This document shows, piece by piece, positions 1 through 8,396 of a DNA stretch of 40,481 nucleotides. Each line of letters opens with the position of its first letter. Position 1 is the stretch's first letter. The DNA is taken from the NCBI GenBank assembly GCA_022562055.1, contig JADFQA010000030.1, positions 1 to 40,481 of the forward strand, in the 5' to 3' direction. A program made the position numbers and the translations under genes. Below the pieces are notes generated by a model, which ran no database searches, had not been told where the DNA came from, and saw only the letters and a program-made list of their open reading frames with translations. The DNA comes from Acidobacteriota bacterium. Its GTDB lineage: Bacteria; Actinomycetota; Acidimicrobiia; Spongiisociales; UBA5794.

Positions 1-1
1 A

Positions 2-268
2 ACTGTCGAGAGCCTGGGTGGAGGATGGATTGCAGAAGAGGCCCTCGCGATCGCAATCCTGGTCGCCCTCACCGCCACCGACTGGCATGAGACACTCACC
101 CGCGCCGTCACGCACTCGGGCGACACCGACTCCACCGGCGCCATTACCGGAAATATCCTCGGAGCGCTTTGGGGCGACGCCGACCTCCCCACAGACTGGC
201 TCAACCAACTAGAAGGCCAACCCACCATCACCCGCCTCGCCGAAGAACTTGGCACCGCCTCGCTGTGA
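2..268 (+). CDS. ADP-ribosylglycohydrolase family protein, C-terminal part
   Basis: Only the last 88 codons lie in the window; the gene begins upstream. The reading frame contains [14 protein letters not shown] followed about 25 residues later by [14 protein letters not shown]. These match the C-terminal motifs of the DraG/ARH family, where the GDxDS aspartates bind the catalytic metal. Family members remove ADP-ribose from proteins or nucleic acids. The frame ends cleanly in TGA, and the last 20 residues are an ordinary tail. The substrate cannot be told from this fragment. The following 289 bases up to the next gene hold no convincing ORF or structure. Confidence 0.85.
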   Translation, partial: TVESLGGGWIAEEALAIAILVALTATDWHETLTRAVTHSGDTDSTGAITGNILGALWGDADLPTDWLNQLEGQPTITRLAEELGTASL

Positions 269-557
269 CCGGTGCCGACCGCATAACGTGGCTACGGCGT
301 GTGGCAACTCGTGGGCACCGGTGTCACCACCAGAGCTCGCGTGCCAGGCTTGGACCAATGATGGGCGTCGATCAATCACTCAAGAACGTTTCGCTACCGA
401 CACGTCAATTCGCAATTGCACAGTCTCTTCCCATGTGGCGTGCGATCTCTGAAATCGTCCAACCCCGTTCCACCAATGCATCAACCCCCACGTCTTATTC
501 CTGGGTCAGCATCAGGGGAGGGATCCTCGGGAGAGACAGCGGTCAAACGAGAATCGC

Positions 558-1733
558 TTACGACAGGTCGACAAACAAATAGTCGGAGCCGAAACTGAAG
601 GACTCGAACATGTAGAGGAGCAGTGATTCAACATCGCGCTCGTCAACGGACCAGCACAGATTGCCGGTGATCTCGCCGCCCGGGAACACTTCCGAGATCG
701 TGTCGAGGTCGTCAGGGACCACACCACACGTATCCTCAGGACCGTAGGAGAGGGCAAGATCGCCCACTCCTCGGAAGTCAACACCTGCCAGCAAGATGTC
801 AGAGTCCTGCCCGACGTAGGTGGCACTCACTCTCAAGGTGACGAACGTGCGGCCTGAAGGCGGCGGTGTGTTGAACTGGTTCTCGGCCAACACGATTGTG
901 GTGGCATCGGGATCGAACGCGAGGATGCTGATCTCCCAGTCACCGACGACCACGGTGTCGCCAAGTGCGAGCGGATTTCCGCGGGATCCTCGCTCACCAG
1001 TCGCGTCAGGAGGAACCGGGACAGGATATGTGACCTTGAGCGCTTCACCCACGGGAGGCTGACCGAGCACCGCACGGTCGTTTGAGAACCCAAACTCATC
1101 GACGATCAGCCTGAGCGATTCGACATCTGCCTCCGCTACCTCCCAACAGAGATTGCCGGAGAACGACCCACCCGGAAACACTGTGCGAAACTGGTCCAGA
1201 GAATCGGGTACCACCCCGCAGTATGCGTCGAAGGCCTCATACGCGACAGCAGAATCACCCACGACGGTGAATGAAACCGCCTCGAAGACCGACAGTTCTG
1301 TGTCAGAGGTGTTGGCGAAACCTATCAGCCACATCACGAAACGAGTACCGGTGCTCGGCGGATCGTTGAACAGGTTCTCTTCAAGCACGACATCGGCGGC
1401 GTCCCGGTCCACAGCCGTCACAACAACCTCTACACCGCCCACCCTGATCCACTCACCTGCCGCCGCGGGGTCATCGAACGTCCCCGCGAACGTTGCACCC
1501 TCGGTGGTGGTCGCCGGCGTGGCGACAGCGTTGACCGTGGTCGATGTTTCCACAGCGTTGGTCGTCGTCGGGTCCCCTATGTCCTCGCCTGCGGCGGGAA
1601 CAACGGAAGTCGAACTGCCCGCAACAACTACGTCGGGTTTCACTTTGCCTGTCGACTTCTCAGAACCGGCGGTTGCACAAGCTCCCACCAACAGCACGCC
1701 CGCCACGAGGGCCACCACCGCGATTCGAAACAT
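558..1733 (-). CDS. Secreted lipoprotein with two tandem homologous domains
   Basis: A 391-residue protein. The ATG at 1733 is preferred to an upstream start because it gives a clean lipoprotein signal (about 15 hydrophobic residues, then VGAC with Cys19) and avoids overlap with the Fic gene. A Thr/Ser/Val-rich linker runs to about residue 80. Two copies of one domain follow (about 84-225 and 250-391). Each has a VxVxxVD/ILAFD strand, a LEEN/LAEN...F[ND]xPP loop, CGVVPD, FPGG and GNLCW. The cysteines of each copy sit 24 residues apart (172/196 and 336/360), suggesting one disulfide per domain. The fold resembles DUF4352-type immunoglobulin-like extracellular domains, but this is from general appearance. 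Function unknown; probably anchored to the outer face of the membrane. Confidence 0.82.
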   Translation of the reverse strand: MFRIAVVALVAGVLLVGACATAGSEKSTGKVKPDVVVAGSSTSVVPAAGEDIGDPTTTNAVETSTTVNAVATPATTTEGATFAGTFDDPAAAGEWIRVGGVEVVVTAVDRDAADVVLEENLFNDPPSTGTRFVMWLIGFANTSDTELSVFEAVSFTVVGDSAVAYEAFDAYCGVVPDSLDQFRTVFPGGSFSGNLCWEVAEADVESLRLIVDEFGFSNDRAVLGQPPVGEALKVTYPVPVPPDATGERGSRGNPLALGDTVVVGDWEISILAFDPDATTIVLAENQFNTPPPSGRTFVTLRVSATYVGQDSDILLAGVDFRGVGDLALSYGPEDTCGVVPDDLDTISEVFPGGEITGNLCWSVDERDVESLLLYMFESFSFGSDYLFVDLS

Positions 1734-1846
1734 CTTCGCCACACTCGTCCTTCCTCTTTGCCACACCGAAATGTCCGCTGTCGGACCCACGCACAACTCC
1801 GCCCAATCTACCCTTTTCCTTTCGACAGAACACAAGGAGTCCGACG

Positions 1847-3184
1847 TTACCCGTCTCGCAGCACTTTGTTTGACAGATCGGGAATCGGATGAAACCAATA
1901 CTCTCGACCGACCATGTGGCGACTCAAGTACCCAAGCGCCTCGAGGTCCAGCAGGTCCATCCTGGCGGTCTGATACACCACGTCGTGTGTGACACTGTGC
2001 GTCTTGATCGTGTACACGGCGTCAGGATGTGTGAGCGCGTTCGACAAAAGGGCGTGTTGTCGGTGGTTCAGCCCGTGTACCTTGCGAAGCGCACGCTCGA
2101 CCTTTCGAACGACCGCAACCCTCGAATCCAAGTACTCGAACAACTCGTCAATCGCACGACAGATGATCTTGAGTTGATGCAAGAGAAAGTACGTGAAGTC
2201 AGCTTCATCGGTCTCAGTGTGGAGAAAGGCACGGCCATACTGCGCGGGCGCTCGCATAAGAAGTCTCGAGATCGAGATGTACTCGCTAAGCCAGTAACCC
2301 TGTCGAAGCATGGACCGATAGAACAAGGCCCTCGCGGTCCTCCCATTCCCATCAACAAAGGGATGGATATAGCTCAAGCCGAAATGGAGAGCGACCGCAC
2401 GGACCACCGGGTGTATGAAAGGCTCGCTGTCCACATCGTTGGCGAACGCGACCAATCCATCCAACAAACCGGGAAGGTCTTCCGCACGCGGCGGCCTGTG
2501 GAACACGATTGCGGCGTCGAACGGATCACCGACATCGACGCGCTTCTCCCCAGGCTGCTGCATTCTCCCAGCGTCCGCAAAGTTCTCAAGAGTCCCCTGA
2601 GTTACCGTTCGGTGAATGTCTAGCACCATCTCGGTCGTGAGTGGATCTGCGAGATCGGTCCGAATCATCTGCATCGTCATGTAGTTGTTAACAACCATAC
2701 GTTCGGCGGTGGTTCGGGGGGCTCGTCCCGATCTGAGTAATCTCTTCGCCTCGCGGCGAGTCGTCGCGGCGCCTTCCAGCAGGCTGGATGCGACAGCTTC
2801 TTCCATGAGGCTCGAAACGAGATACTGATTCCTCGTCGACTCGCTGACAATCGCCTCGGGAACCGCAATCCGACCGGATGCGAACCGATCAATCCGGTGA
2901 AGCATCGACAACGTGTCGTCAGTGAAAATGTATGTGAACGCGCGACCCGACGTGTCAATCAACGGAAGCGTGCGCCGGCCTTGTGACCGGGCAAACTTGA
3001 GCGTCATCCACCATTCTTCCCGAGATAGATCATCAGGCGGCTGTCGACGCCGGAGGTCGTCCCAGTGAAAATAGCGTCCCTTGACTGTCGGATCTGACAG
3101 GTAAGGCAGCAGCGCTTGCAGCCTCTCACCACCAAGAGACGAAAACAGTTCCGTCAAGTCTGGGGGCGAAGACGGAGTCTTCAT
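1847..3184 (-). CDS. Fic family protein (AMP transferase) with C-terminal winged helix
   Basis: A 445-residue protein carrying the Fic core HPFVDGNGRTAR at residues 274-285, which matches the HPFx(D/E)GNGRxxR catalytic loop that moves AMP (or a related group) onto a target hydroxyl. An N-terminal inhibitory motif, SSLLEG at 133-138, fits (S/T)xxxE(G/N), so this is a self-inhibited class II Fic protein. The C-terminal ~100 residues look like a winged-helix DNA-binding domain, suggesting autoregulation through the palindrome at 3220-3235. ATG at 3184 was chosen over an in-frame TTG at 3196; neither has a strong ribosome binding site. It lies 113 bases upstream of the lipoprotein gene on the same strand. 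The target is unknown. Confidence 0.92.
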   Translation of the reverse strand: MKTPSSPPDLTELFSSLGGERLQALLPYLSDPTVKGRYFHWDDLRRRQPPDDLSREEWWMTLKFARSQGRRTLPLIDTSGRAFTYIFTDDTLSMLHRIDRFASGRIAVPEAIVSESTRNQYLVSSLMEEAVASSLLEGAATTRREAKRLLRSGRAPRTTAERMVVNNYMTMQMIRTDLADPLTTEMVLDIHRTVTQGTLENFADAGRMQQPGEKRVDVGDPFDAAIVFHRPPRAEDLPGLLDGLVAFANDVDSEPFIHPVVRAVALHFGLSYIHPFVDGNGRTARALFYRSMLRQGYWLSEYISISRLLMRAPAQYGRAFLHTETDEADFTYFLLHQLKIICRAIDELFEYLDSRVAVVRKVERALRKVHGLNHRQHALLSNALTHPDAVYTIKTHSVTHDVVYQTARMDLLDLEALGYLSRHMVGREYWFHPIPDLSNKVLRDG

Positions 3185-3219
3185 GTCTGTTACCAATCTG
3201 TCGCGAACTACATCGGGTC

Positions 3220-3235
3220 TAGTAGTTAACTACTA
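3220..3235. promoter_or_regulatory. Perfect 16-bp palindrome upstream of the Fic gene
   Basis: TAGTAGTTAACTACTA is a perfect palindrome 36 bases before the Fic start codon. A further half-site, TAGTAGTAATTA, lies at 3249-3260. The stretch 3215-3262 is far more A+T-rich than its surroundings. Placement and symmetry fit an operator for the DNA-binding tail of the Fic protein. The rest of the interval to 3504 holds no gene. Confidence 0.6.
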
Positions 3236-3504
3236 ATATGACATGCAATAGTAGTAATTACAAGTGTCGTTCAAGAATTTCGAACCGGCTCTTCCCCGCC
3301 CGACTGCGGCCTCCACGCACGTCTGAGCATCCAACGACCGCGGTCACCGGCCGTACCCCGCGCATCCTGCTCCCTTGAGTTGGTCGGAGCTGCCCGGGAT
3401 TCGGCCGACGTGCGACTCGAGCCGGCTGTTGCTCACTGTCGTTTATGTCGGTGCTCGGGTATACGTTTGGCACATGACCGGCTGAAGAGTTGAAGGGAAC
3501 ACTG

Positions 3505-4008
3505 ATGGAAGCTGATGTCCGGGCCTGGCTTGACCAGGATGACGCACTTGTCGCCACGATCATCCGCAAACACGGCTGGTTCATCCAGTATGTCGGTGGC
3601 GGTACCTGCGAGACGCCAGGGTGCAACTGCGCCGAGTTTGCGACCCCGCCCTTTGCTTACACCGTCGGTCTGTTCGGACTCGCCCATCCTGAACTGATCA
3701 TCCTCGGCGTCCCGCAGGGAACCGCCTCCGGTGTCCTCAACACGCTCGGAAAACGCATCCGCAACGGAGAACCCCTCATGCCAGGGCAATTGGTCGAATT
3801 CGACGAGTGGCCGCATCGCATCATCCCCGAAGAAGTACCAAACCCAGGCGAGATCGCGTTTGCCGCGAACCGGTTTTACCAAAGACCCGACGAGGCTTCG
3901 GTCCCAATGCTCCAACTCAGCTACGACGACACCCAAGGACTGTTCCCCTGGGAAGAGGGCCACCTCAGACCCGACCTACAACCCCGCCCCGGCACGTACA
4001 CGGCGTGA
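3505..4008 (+). CDS. DUF4262 domain-containing protein
   Basis: A 167-residue cytoplasmic protein. The ATG at 3505 has a good ribosome binding site (GAAGGGA, spacing 6); a TTG 15 bases upstream is less likely. The pattern HGWFIQYVGGG...PPFAYTVGLFGLAHPELIILGVP...LMPGQ, followed by LQLSYDDTQGLFPWEEGH near the end, is the typical DUF4262 layout. The family has no established biochemical role. A pair CETPGCNC (about residues 35-42) could bind metal but also occurs in relatives, so no weight is put on it. It stands alone, divergent from the Fic gene. Confidence 0.88.
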   Translation: MEADVRAWLDQDDALVATIIRKHGWFIQYVGGGTCETPGCNCAEFATPPFAYTVGLFGLAHPELIILGVPQGTASGVLNTLGKRIRNGEPLMPGQLVEFDEWPHRIIPEEVPNPGEIAFAANRFYQRPDEASVPMLQLSYDDTQGLFPWEEGHLRPDLQPRPGTYTA

Positions 4009-4205
4009 AGGACAGACCACGGTTCATCAATCGACGAGGGAATCGCTGGCGCATACGCGCCCGCACCTGGTTGCGGTGAAACTTCAAAGCCGCCGGTCAA
4101 GAGAAGGGGTGTTGCTCCCGTGGCTCAACCGGTAGATGTTCGGCGACCGTTACCTGAGGGCAAGTCCCCGGCCCCTTCGCACTCAGAACGATCATATATA
4201 CAGGC

Positions 4206-4242
4206 TATACATTGTAATATTAACTGGTATTCACAGTGTATA
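4206..4242. promoter_or_regulatory. Inverted repeat in the mobile mystery protein A promoter
   Basis: TATACATTGT (4206-4215) and ACAGTGTATA (4233-4242) form 10-bp arms with one mismatch and a 17-base spacer, ending 18 bases before the start codon at 4260. The region 4190-4255 is very A+T-rich. It fits a self-repression operator for the XRE-type product. Confidence 0.5.
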
Positions 4243-4259
4243 ACATGTAGTATGGTCAC

Positions 4260-4730
4260 ATGGCAACACGCAACATACGGGCATGGAAACACATGGACCT
4301 TCGGCTAGAACGACTCCGACCGCTCGTTGATTCGCCGCGTCCCCACAAGGGCTGGATCCGGGCAATCCGGGATGCGCTCGGTATGTCAGCTCGCGAACTC
4401 GCTGGCCGAATCGGTGTCAGCCAGCAAACGGTATCCGAACTTGAACGAAACGAACTCCGCGACACCATCAAACTCGAGACACTGCGCCGCACGGCCGATG
4501 CGCTCGACTGCGATCTTGTCTACGCGCTCGTGCCGCGCACGAGTCTTGACGAGGCCGTGAAAAGACAGGCACGTAAGAAGGCTGCTATGCATCTCGGACC
4601 CATCGCCCACCACAGCCTGCTTGAAAACCAGGCGCTCAGTGAAACTGACACCGCTGCACAGCTCGACGATCTCGCAGATCAGTTCATGGACCGCCGAGGA
4701 CTGTGGTCGGACGTCGACCAGCCTCGGTGA
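4260..4730 (+). CDS. Mobile mystery protein A (XRE-family HTH regulator)
   Basis: A 156-residue protein. KGWIRAIRDALGMSARELAGRIGVSQQTVSELERNE (about residues 30-65) is an XRE helix-turn-helix in the exact context of the mobile mystery protein A family: a preceding LxxLRPL...P stretch and a following LRRTADALDCDLVYALVP. Family members are encoded on mobile elements next to a Fic-domain mobile mystery protein B, and the pair is thought to act like a toxin-antitoxin unit. The stop codon overlaps the next start as GTGA, showing translational coupling. It probably represses its own promoter through the inverted repeat just upstream. Confidence 0.9.
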   Translation: MATRNIRAWKHMDLRLERLRPLVDSPRPHKGWIRAIRDALGMSARELAGRIGVSQQTVSELERNELRDTIKLETLRRTADALDCDLVYALVPRTSLDEAVKRQARKKAAMHLGPIAHHSLLENQALSETDTAAQLDDLADQFMDRRGLWSDVDQPR

Positions 4731-4879
4731 TCGACGCTCTGGACCCTGTAGGTGACGGCCACACCGCGCTGTCTGCGGAAGACCGCCTCGGACTCATCCC
4801 GACATACATTGCTACCCGAGGAGAACTCTTCGAAGCTGAACAGCGCAACATCGATGACCGGCAAAAACTAGCAGCCTAA
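4727..4879 (+). pseudogene. Mobile mystery protein B, N-terminal remnant
   Basis: Fifty codons starting at a GTG that overlaps the stop of the A gene (GTGA). The text contains ALSAEDRLGLIPTYIATRG and ELFEAEQRNI, the conserved opening of mobile mystery protein B, normally a Fic-domain protein of about 200 residues. Here the frame stops at TAA after RQKLAA, before the Fic domain. A matching C-terminal piece on the same strand lies near 6112-6229, so the gene looks split rather than simply shortened. Its TAA overlaps head-on with the TAG of the opposite-strand gene that begins at 5697. Confidence 0.75.
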
Positions 4880-5697
4880 GACTCGTCGTTGAACATCCAG
4901 TCCAAGACAGCATCGACCGCGTCTGCGACTGCCTCCGCGGAGATATCCCTCTCGGCCGCCACTGCAGCCATCACGTCGTCGTCGGATGGAAGCTCCAAAG
5001 CATCAGTGTCCATCAAGTCGAACATCTCACTGTATGCAGCGTACAGGTCGATCTCTTCCGGCGATGGGAGAAGCGACCAGTCCTTCTCTTTCGTCCTGTC
5101 CGTCGGTTTGTGTTCCGAATAGTCGCCCCTTTCGACTTCGGATGCGCGGCCCCAATCACCGAACGGAGCGTCGTCCCATACCCCGAGGGTTACCCCGCCA
5201 GAGGCCAATTCGGGATAGTGGTAGAAGAAGATATTGAAAGCCTGATACTCGCCACTCTCCCTGTATTGACTCGCCAAATCCTGCGCGATTCGGCGCAGAT
5301 CTTCTCGACTCGCACCGCTCTCTACAATTACACGTAAGGAGATCCGTACGGCACCAGGGAAGGAGACGTCTTCTTCCTCGAGGATTTCGTACTTTCGAAG
5401 TGGCACCTGTGTGGTTGTGCTGCTGCTTCTCGTTGTGGTTTCCACACTCGTCGTAGAGGCGTTCGACCCGGACGGTTCAATGGTGGTCGTGGGGCTTGGG
5501 GCCTGTTCCGACGACGTGGTGACCGAGGCCGATCCACCGGTCTCGTCACCGGAAGTCTCCTGCTGAGCTCCAATGCTCTCCACCGCATCGGGATCTTCGC
5601 TTGCGAGAGGGGCAGTAACAATGATGACAACTGTAAAGATCAGAAGGATCTTCTGCCACAGGGCACGCCGCGCCCACCACTCAAGGAACTTGCCCAT
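4876..5697 (-). CDS. Membrane-anchored hypothetical protein (DUF4875-like)
   Basis: A 273-residue protein with a short basic start, one transmembrane segment (about 15-32, KILLIFTVVIIVTAPLA), a long Ser/Thr/Gly linker to about residue 98, and a folded region from YEILEEEDVSFPGAVRISLRVIVESGASREDLRRIA to GDWGRASEVERGDYSEHK. That region resembles DUF4875-type domains, from memory only. The remaining 75 residues are acidic. It probably projects from the membrane to the outside. It occupies the gap between the two pieces of the mobile mystery protein B gene, which suggests it arrived with the event that broke that gene. Function unknown. Confidence 0.72.
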   Translation of the reverse strand: MGKFLEWWARRALWQKILLIFTVVIIVTAPLASEDPDAVESIGAQQETSGDETGGSASVTTSSEQAPSPTTTIEPSGSNASTTSVETTTRSSSTTTQVPLRKYEILEEEDVSFPGAVRISLRVIVESGASREDLRRIAQDLASQYRESGEYQAFNIFFYHYPELASGGVTLGVWDDAPFGDWGRASEVERGDYSEHKPTDRTKEKDWSLLPSPEEIDLYAAYSEMFDLMDTDALELPSDDDVMAAVAAERDISAEAVADAVDAVLDWMFNDES

Positions 5698-6111
5698 TTC
5701 ATCTACCCCTCGCTCGACTAGCTAAGCGCCCGACCACAGCGTCACTCAAGCACCCATTCTCGAATCATAGGCACATGGGCCTCGTTTCCGCAACTATTGC
5801 CAGTCAGTAACGGATGACCATCAGAATCCCCCTGTCTACAGTTAGGACAGTGACGTTCGTATGGTCAGTTCCTCCAGGCATCGTTGCGTCCGGTCGATCT
5901 CCGCACCGTGGCTCACTAGAGCCGACAGCTAAGCGACCGTTCGGCGTACCCGTGGTTCTCAAAAGGTCATGCTCGCTTCTCCGCTGATCCGCGAACCTCG
6001 CCGGCTGGATACCGCGCCTCGTTCTTCTCGAACCTGGCCAGAAGGCCTCGTTGAGATCGATGTCGAAAATGTCAGCGATCCCGACAACGTACCGAAGAAT
6101 GTCTACGAGTT

Positions 6112-6229
6112 CCTAACCTGTGCGTCCTCTAGTCTCAACCCCGACGCTCTACGCGGCGCCTACCGTCGCGCACTGCAACGAGCAGATTCGGGTGACATCA
6201 CCGAGCTCGTCGCTTTCGCCCGGACATGA
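6112..6229 (+). pseudogene. Mobile mystery protein B, C-terminal remnant
   Basis: The last ~38 codons of an open frame read SLNPDALRGAYRRALQRADSGDITELVAFART and then stop. This follows the usual end of mobile mystery protein B (a pattern like L-x-D/NP-x2-R-x2-Y-x2-AL-x2-AD-x-GDI-x2-L-x-AFAR). It is on the same strand as the N-terminal remnant at 4727-4879. The Fic catalytic core between the two is absent. The 5' boundary is approximate; the same frame is open from 5969 but the upstream part is not recognisable. The stretch 5698-6111 otherwise holds nothing I can identify, and 6230-6529 is also empty. Confidence 0.55.
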
Positions 6230-6529
6230 CATCGACACCGCTATCACCGACCGGCGGGACGACTGCTGATCGGCCCGCAGATTCACCTGGGTCGGTAGTC
6301 GGCTCACTGCGCATGACGGTCGCTAAGCCGCGCTGACACTCGCCGGAACTCACTCGATGGTGGAGTCGATTTCTATTTCCAGCCATTCCGGCCACGAAAG
6401 GCTCTCGAGGGTTGTCATGTGGACCGCTGACGCGGCGGCCAGTGGATCGCTTGACGCCAGGTGAGGATGTCTCCGGTTTCGGTTTCACTTCGGACCGTTC
6501 CGACGACCGTCTACTCAAAGACGCGCCGT

Positions 6530-8038
6530 CTAACCGTTCGCAGCCGCCAGAACCCTTGGGCACATGTCCTGCGAACCTGGTGCGCAGTACTCGATGACAC
6601 CGCCAATCATCGTGGCGAGGATCTGTACTGTTGGCAGCTCGTCGGCGGGGACCGCAAGCAGGTTGTCAGACAGCACCACCAGATCAGCAAACTTCCCCGG
6701 TGTCAACGAACCGACCACATCGTCCTGACGCAGCGCATACGCCGACCCCATCGTCATCATCGCAAGACCCTGCTCAACCGTCACCCCGCCACCGCGCATC
6801 CACTCGGGCGCTTCACAAATCGTGCCGTCCTCTGCAACGTTGTTCCGCGTCACGAGGCCAAATAGTTCCAGAATTGGACTGATCGGCGGCAGAGCCGGAT
6901 CGTCACCATGCCACGCCACCACCAGGCCCGGGTTGGCCTTCCCAATGGTGCCGGGCCGGTCACCGAACTCCTTGTAAAAGTCGGTCCACCCAATGTCAGC
7001 AATACACGCCGAAGAGATACCAAACACTGTGGGCACGAGACCCAACTCTCCATACCGCTTGGCAACCGTCTCAGTGATAAACGCATTGTGCTCAATACGA
7101 TGCCGCCTGGTGTTCGGCTGGCCGTCAAGGACCGCGGCGTATGCGTCCTGCACCCGTTCGATGGCCAGATCACCCTGGGCGTGGATAATGACCTGGTAAC
7201 CCGCAGCGTCGGCATCGCGTATCCATGAAGTGAGCAGATCGAGGTCCTGATACGGGACACCGTTCTCATAGCCGGCAAGGAACGGCTCACTCACAGCAAG
7301 CTGCCCGCACACGCCACCGTCGGCAAAGATCTTGACACCGCCAATTCGGACGCGAGGCGCAAGGACCGCATCGGGCGCAAACTGTTCGTACCACGTTCCC
7401 TGATCGTCACCACACGGATCGGTGCGTGCCAGATACAACGTCGTCCGCACACGCAGCTCGCCTGAGTTCGCAGCTTCAATGAACAGCTCAGGCAACCCCG
7501 GCTCGATCGAAGCATCACCAATCGAGGTGAAGCCATTCTCCAATGCAAGCACCTGGCCCGCTGCAATGCCGCCCATGTCAGTCAGTATGTGGGTGTGCGC
7601 GTCAACAAACCCGGGGCCGACCGCGCGACCTTGGAGATCGACAACGATGGTGTCAGGCCCGACAAAACGCTGAATCTCCTCCGCAGTGCCGACCGCTGCA
7701 ATCACCTCGCCACTGATGGCGATGGCTTGCACCGTGCCCAACGCGGGATCCATCGTGACAACATCACCACCGGTGAACACGATGTCGGCCGCGGCAGGCG
7801 CGGGAATCGTGGTGGTCGTTGCCGGAGCAGGCACTGTGGAAGACGATGCAGGCGGCTCGGTCGCCGTTGTGGACACACCCAGCGAGGACGACGTGGTGGC
7901 AACGGACGGAGGTGCGCTCGTCGTAACGACTTCACCACCGCTGCAAGCGCCAAACAAGAACGACACAGCGACGCCCACCCCCATCAGAAAGCCAAAGCGT
8001 GAACGTTTCCGCACATGTTTCAAGCTAGTGACAGACAT
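6530..8038 (-). CDS. Lipoprotein amidohydrolase, YtcJ-like (amidohydrolase 3 family)
   Basis: A 502-residue protein. ATG 8038 gives a basic start, a hydrophobic segment and a lipobox-like FGAC, then a Thr/Ser/Pro linker, so it should be tethered outside the cell membrane. The enzyme part shows the amidohydrolase metal motif GPGFVDAHTHIL, a VKIFADGG stretch, HAQGDLAIERV and RIEHNAFI, and ends with SLTPGKFADLVVL, all typical of YtcJ-type members. These enzymes hydrolyse C-N or related bonds using bound metal ions. The substrate cannot be predicted. No strong ribosome binding site is visible. Neighbours give no pathway hint. Confidence 0.87.
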   Translation of the reverse strand: MSVTSLKHVRKRSRFGFLMGVGVAVSFLFGACSGGEVVTTSAPPSVATTSSSLGVSTTATEPPASSSTVPAPATTTTIPAPAAADIVFTGGDVVTMDPALGTVQAIAISGEVIAAVGTAEEIQRFVGPDTIVVDLQGRAVGPGFVDAHTHILTDMGGIAAGQVLALENGFTSIGDASIEPGLPELFIEAANSGELRVRTTLYLARTDPCGDDQGTWYEQFAPDAVLAPRVRIGGVKIFADGGVCGQLAVSEPFLAGYENGVPYQDLDLLTSWIRDADAAGYQVIIHAQGDLAIERVQDAYAAVLDGQPNTRRHRIEHNAFITETVAKRYGELGLVPTVFGISSACIADIGWTDFYKEFGDRPGTIGKANPGLVVAWHGDDPALPPISPILELFGLVTRNNVAEDGTICEAPEWMRGGGVTVEQGLAMMTMGSAYALRQDDVVGSLTPGKFADLVVLSDNLLAVPADELPTVQILATMIGGVIEYCAPGSQDMCPRVLAAANG

Positions 8039-8135
8039 CGACAAAAGCGACCCAGTGCTACCAACGGTCGTGACGGGCAACGCCCGTGAACCGCCGCGAA
8101 TGTCTCGCCATACGAAGCCGACCGCGACAACATCT

Positions 8136-8188
8136 TGTTCTGGCGTCCTGACACGGCACCCGAGGTGCCGTGTCAGGACGCCAGAACA
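8136..8188. repeat. Perfect 25-bp inverted repeat (3-base loop)
   Basis: Left arm 8136-8160 (begins TGTTCTGGCGTCC) and right arm 8164-8188 are exact reverse complements separated by CGA. There is no T-run on either side, so it is not a standard terminator. It sits about 100 bases upstream of the amidohydrolase start and 22 bases from the tandem repeats at 8210-8278. The interval 8039-8396 carries no gene. Confidence 0.85.
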
Positions 8189-8209
8189 GAAAACGTCACG
8201 GCGTTTCGG

Positions 8210-8278
8210 ACATTCTGCGGGTTAGTGGCTGTACATTCTGTGGATTAGTGGGCTTACATTCTGCGGGTTAGAGGATGT
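8210..8278. repeat. Three 23-bp tandem direct repeats
   Basis: Units start at 8210, 8233 and 8256 and share ACATTCTG(C/T)GG(G/A)TTAG(T/A)GG with a variable tail of about 4 bases. Regular spacing of slightly over two helical turns is what multimeric protein-binding arrays, such as those at ends of Mu/Tn7/Tn5053-like or IS21-like elements, look like. No transposase gene is nearby. Confidence 0.8.
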
Positions 8279-8396
8279 GCAGAGACATCGAATCGGATCG
8301 ACGGCGAACGTCGCGGACAACGAGCGTCACTGTTTAGAACACGCCACCGTCCCAGGAGGCCGTGGGGTTATTGACCATATCCCCAACACACGAACT

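Noticed and set aside
1153-1992. Long plus-strand open frame (279 codons)
   Set aside because: It lies antisense to the lipoprotein gene, is rich in Thr/Ser/Ala as expected of a shadow of Val/Gly/Asp codons, and has no motif.
4100-4140. tRNA-like wording near GCTCCCGTGGCTCAACCGG
   Set aside because: No cloverleaf, no T-loop GTTCRA and no acceptor stem can be drawn. No tRNA or rRNA was found anywhere in the window.
8210-8278. CRISPR array
   Set aside because: The repeats are directly tandem without spacers and too few; no cas gene is present.
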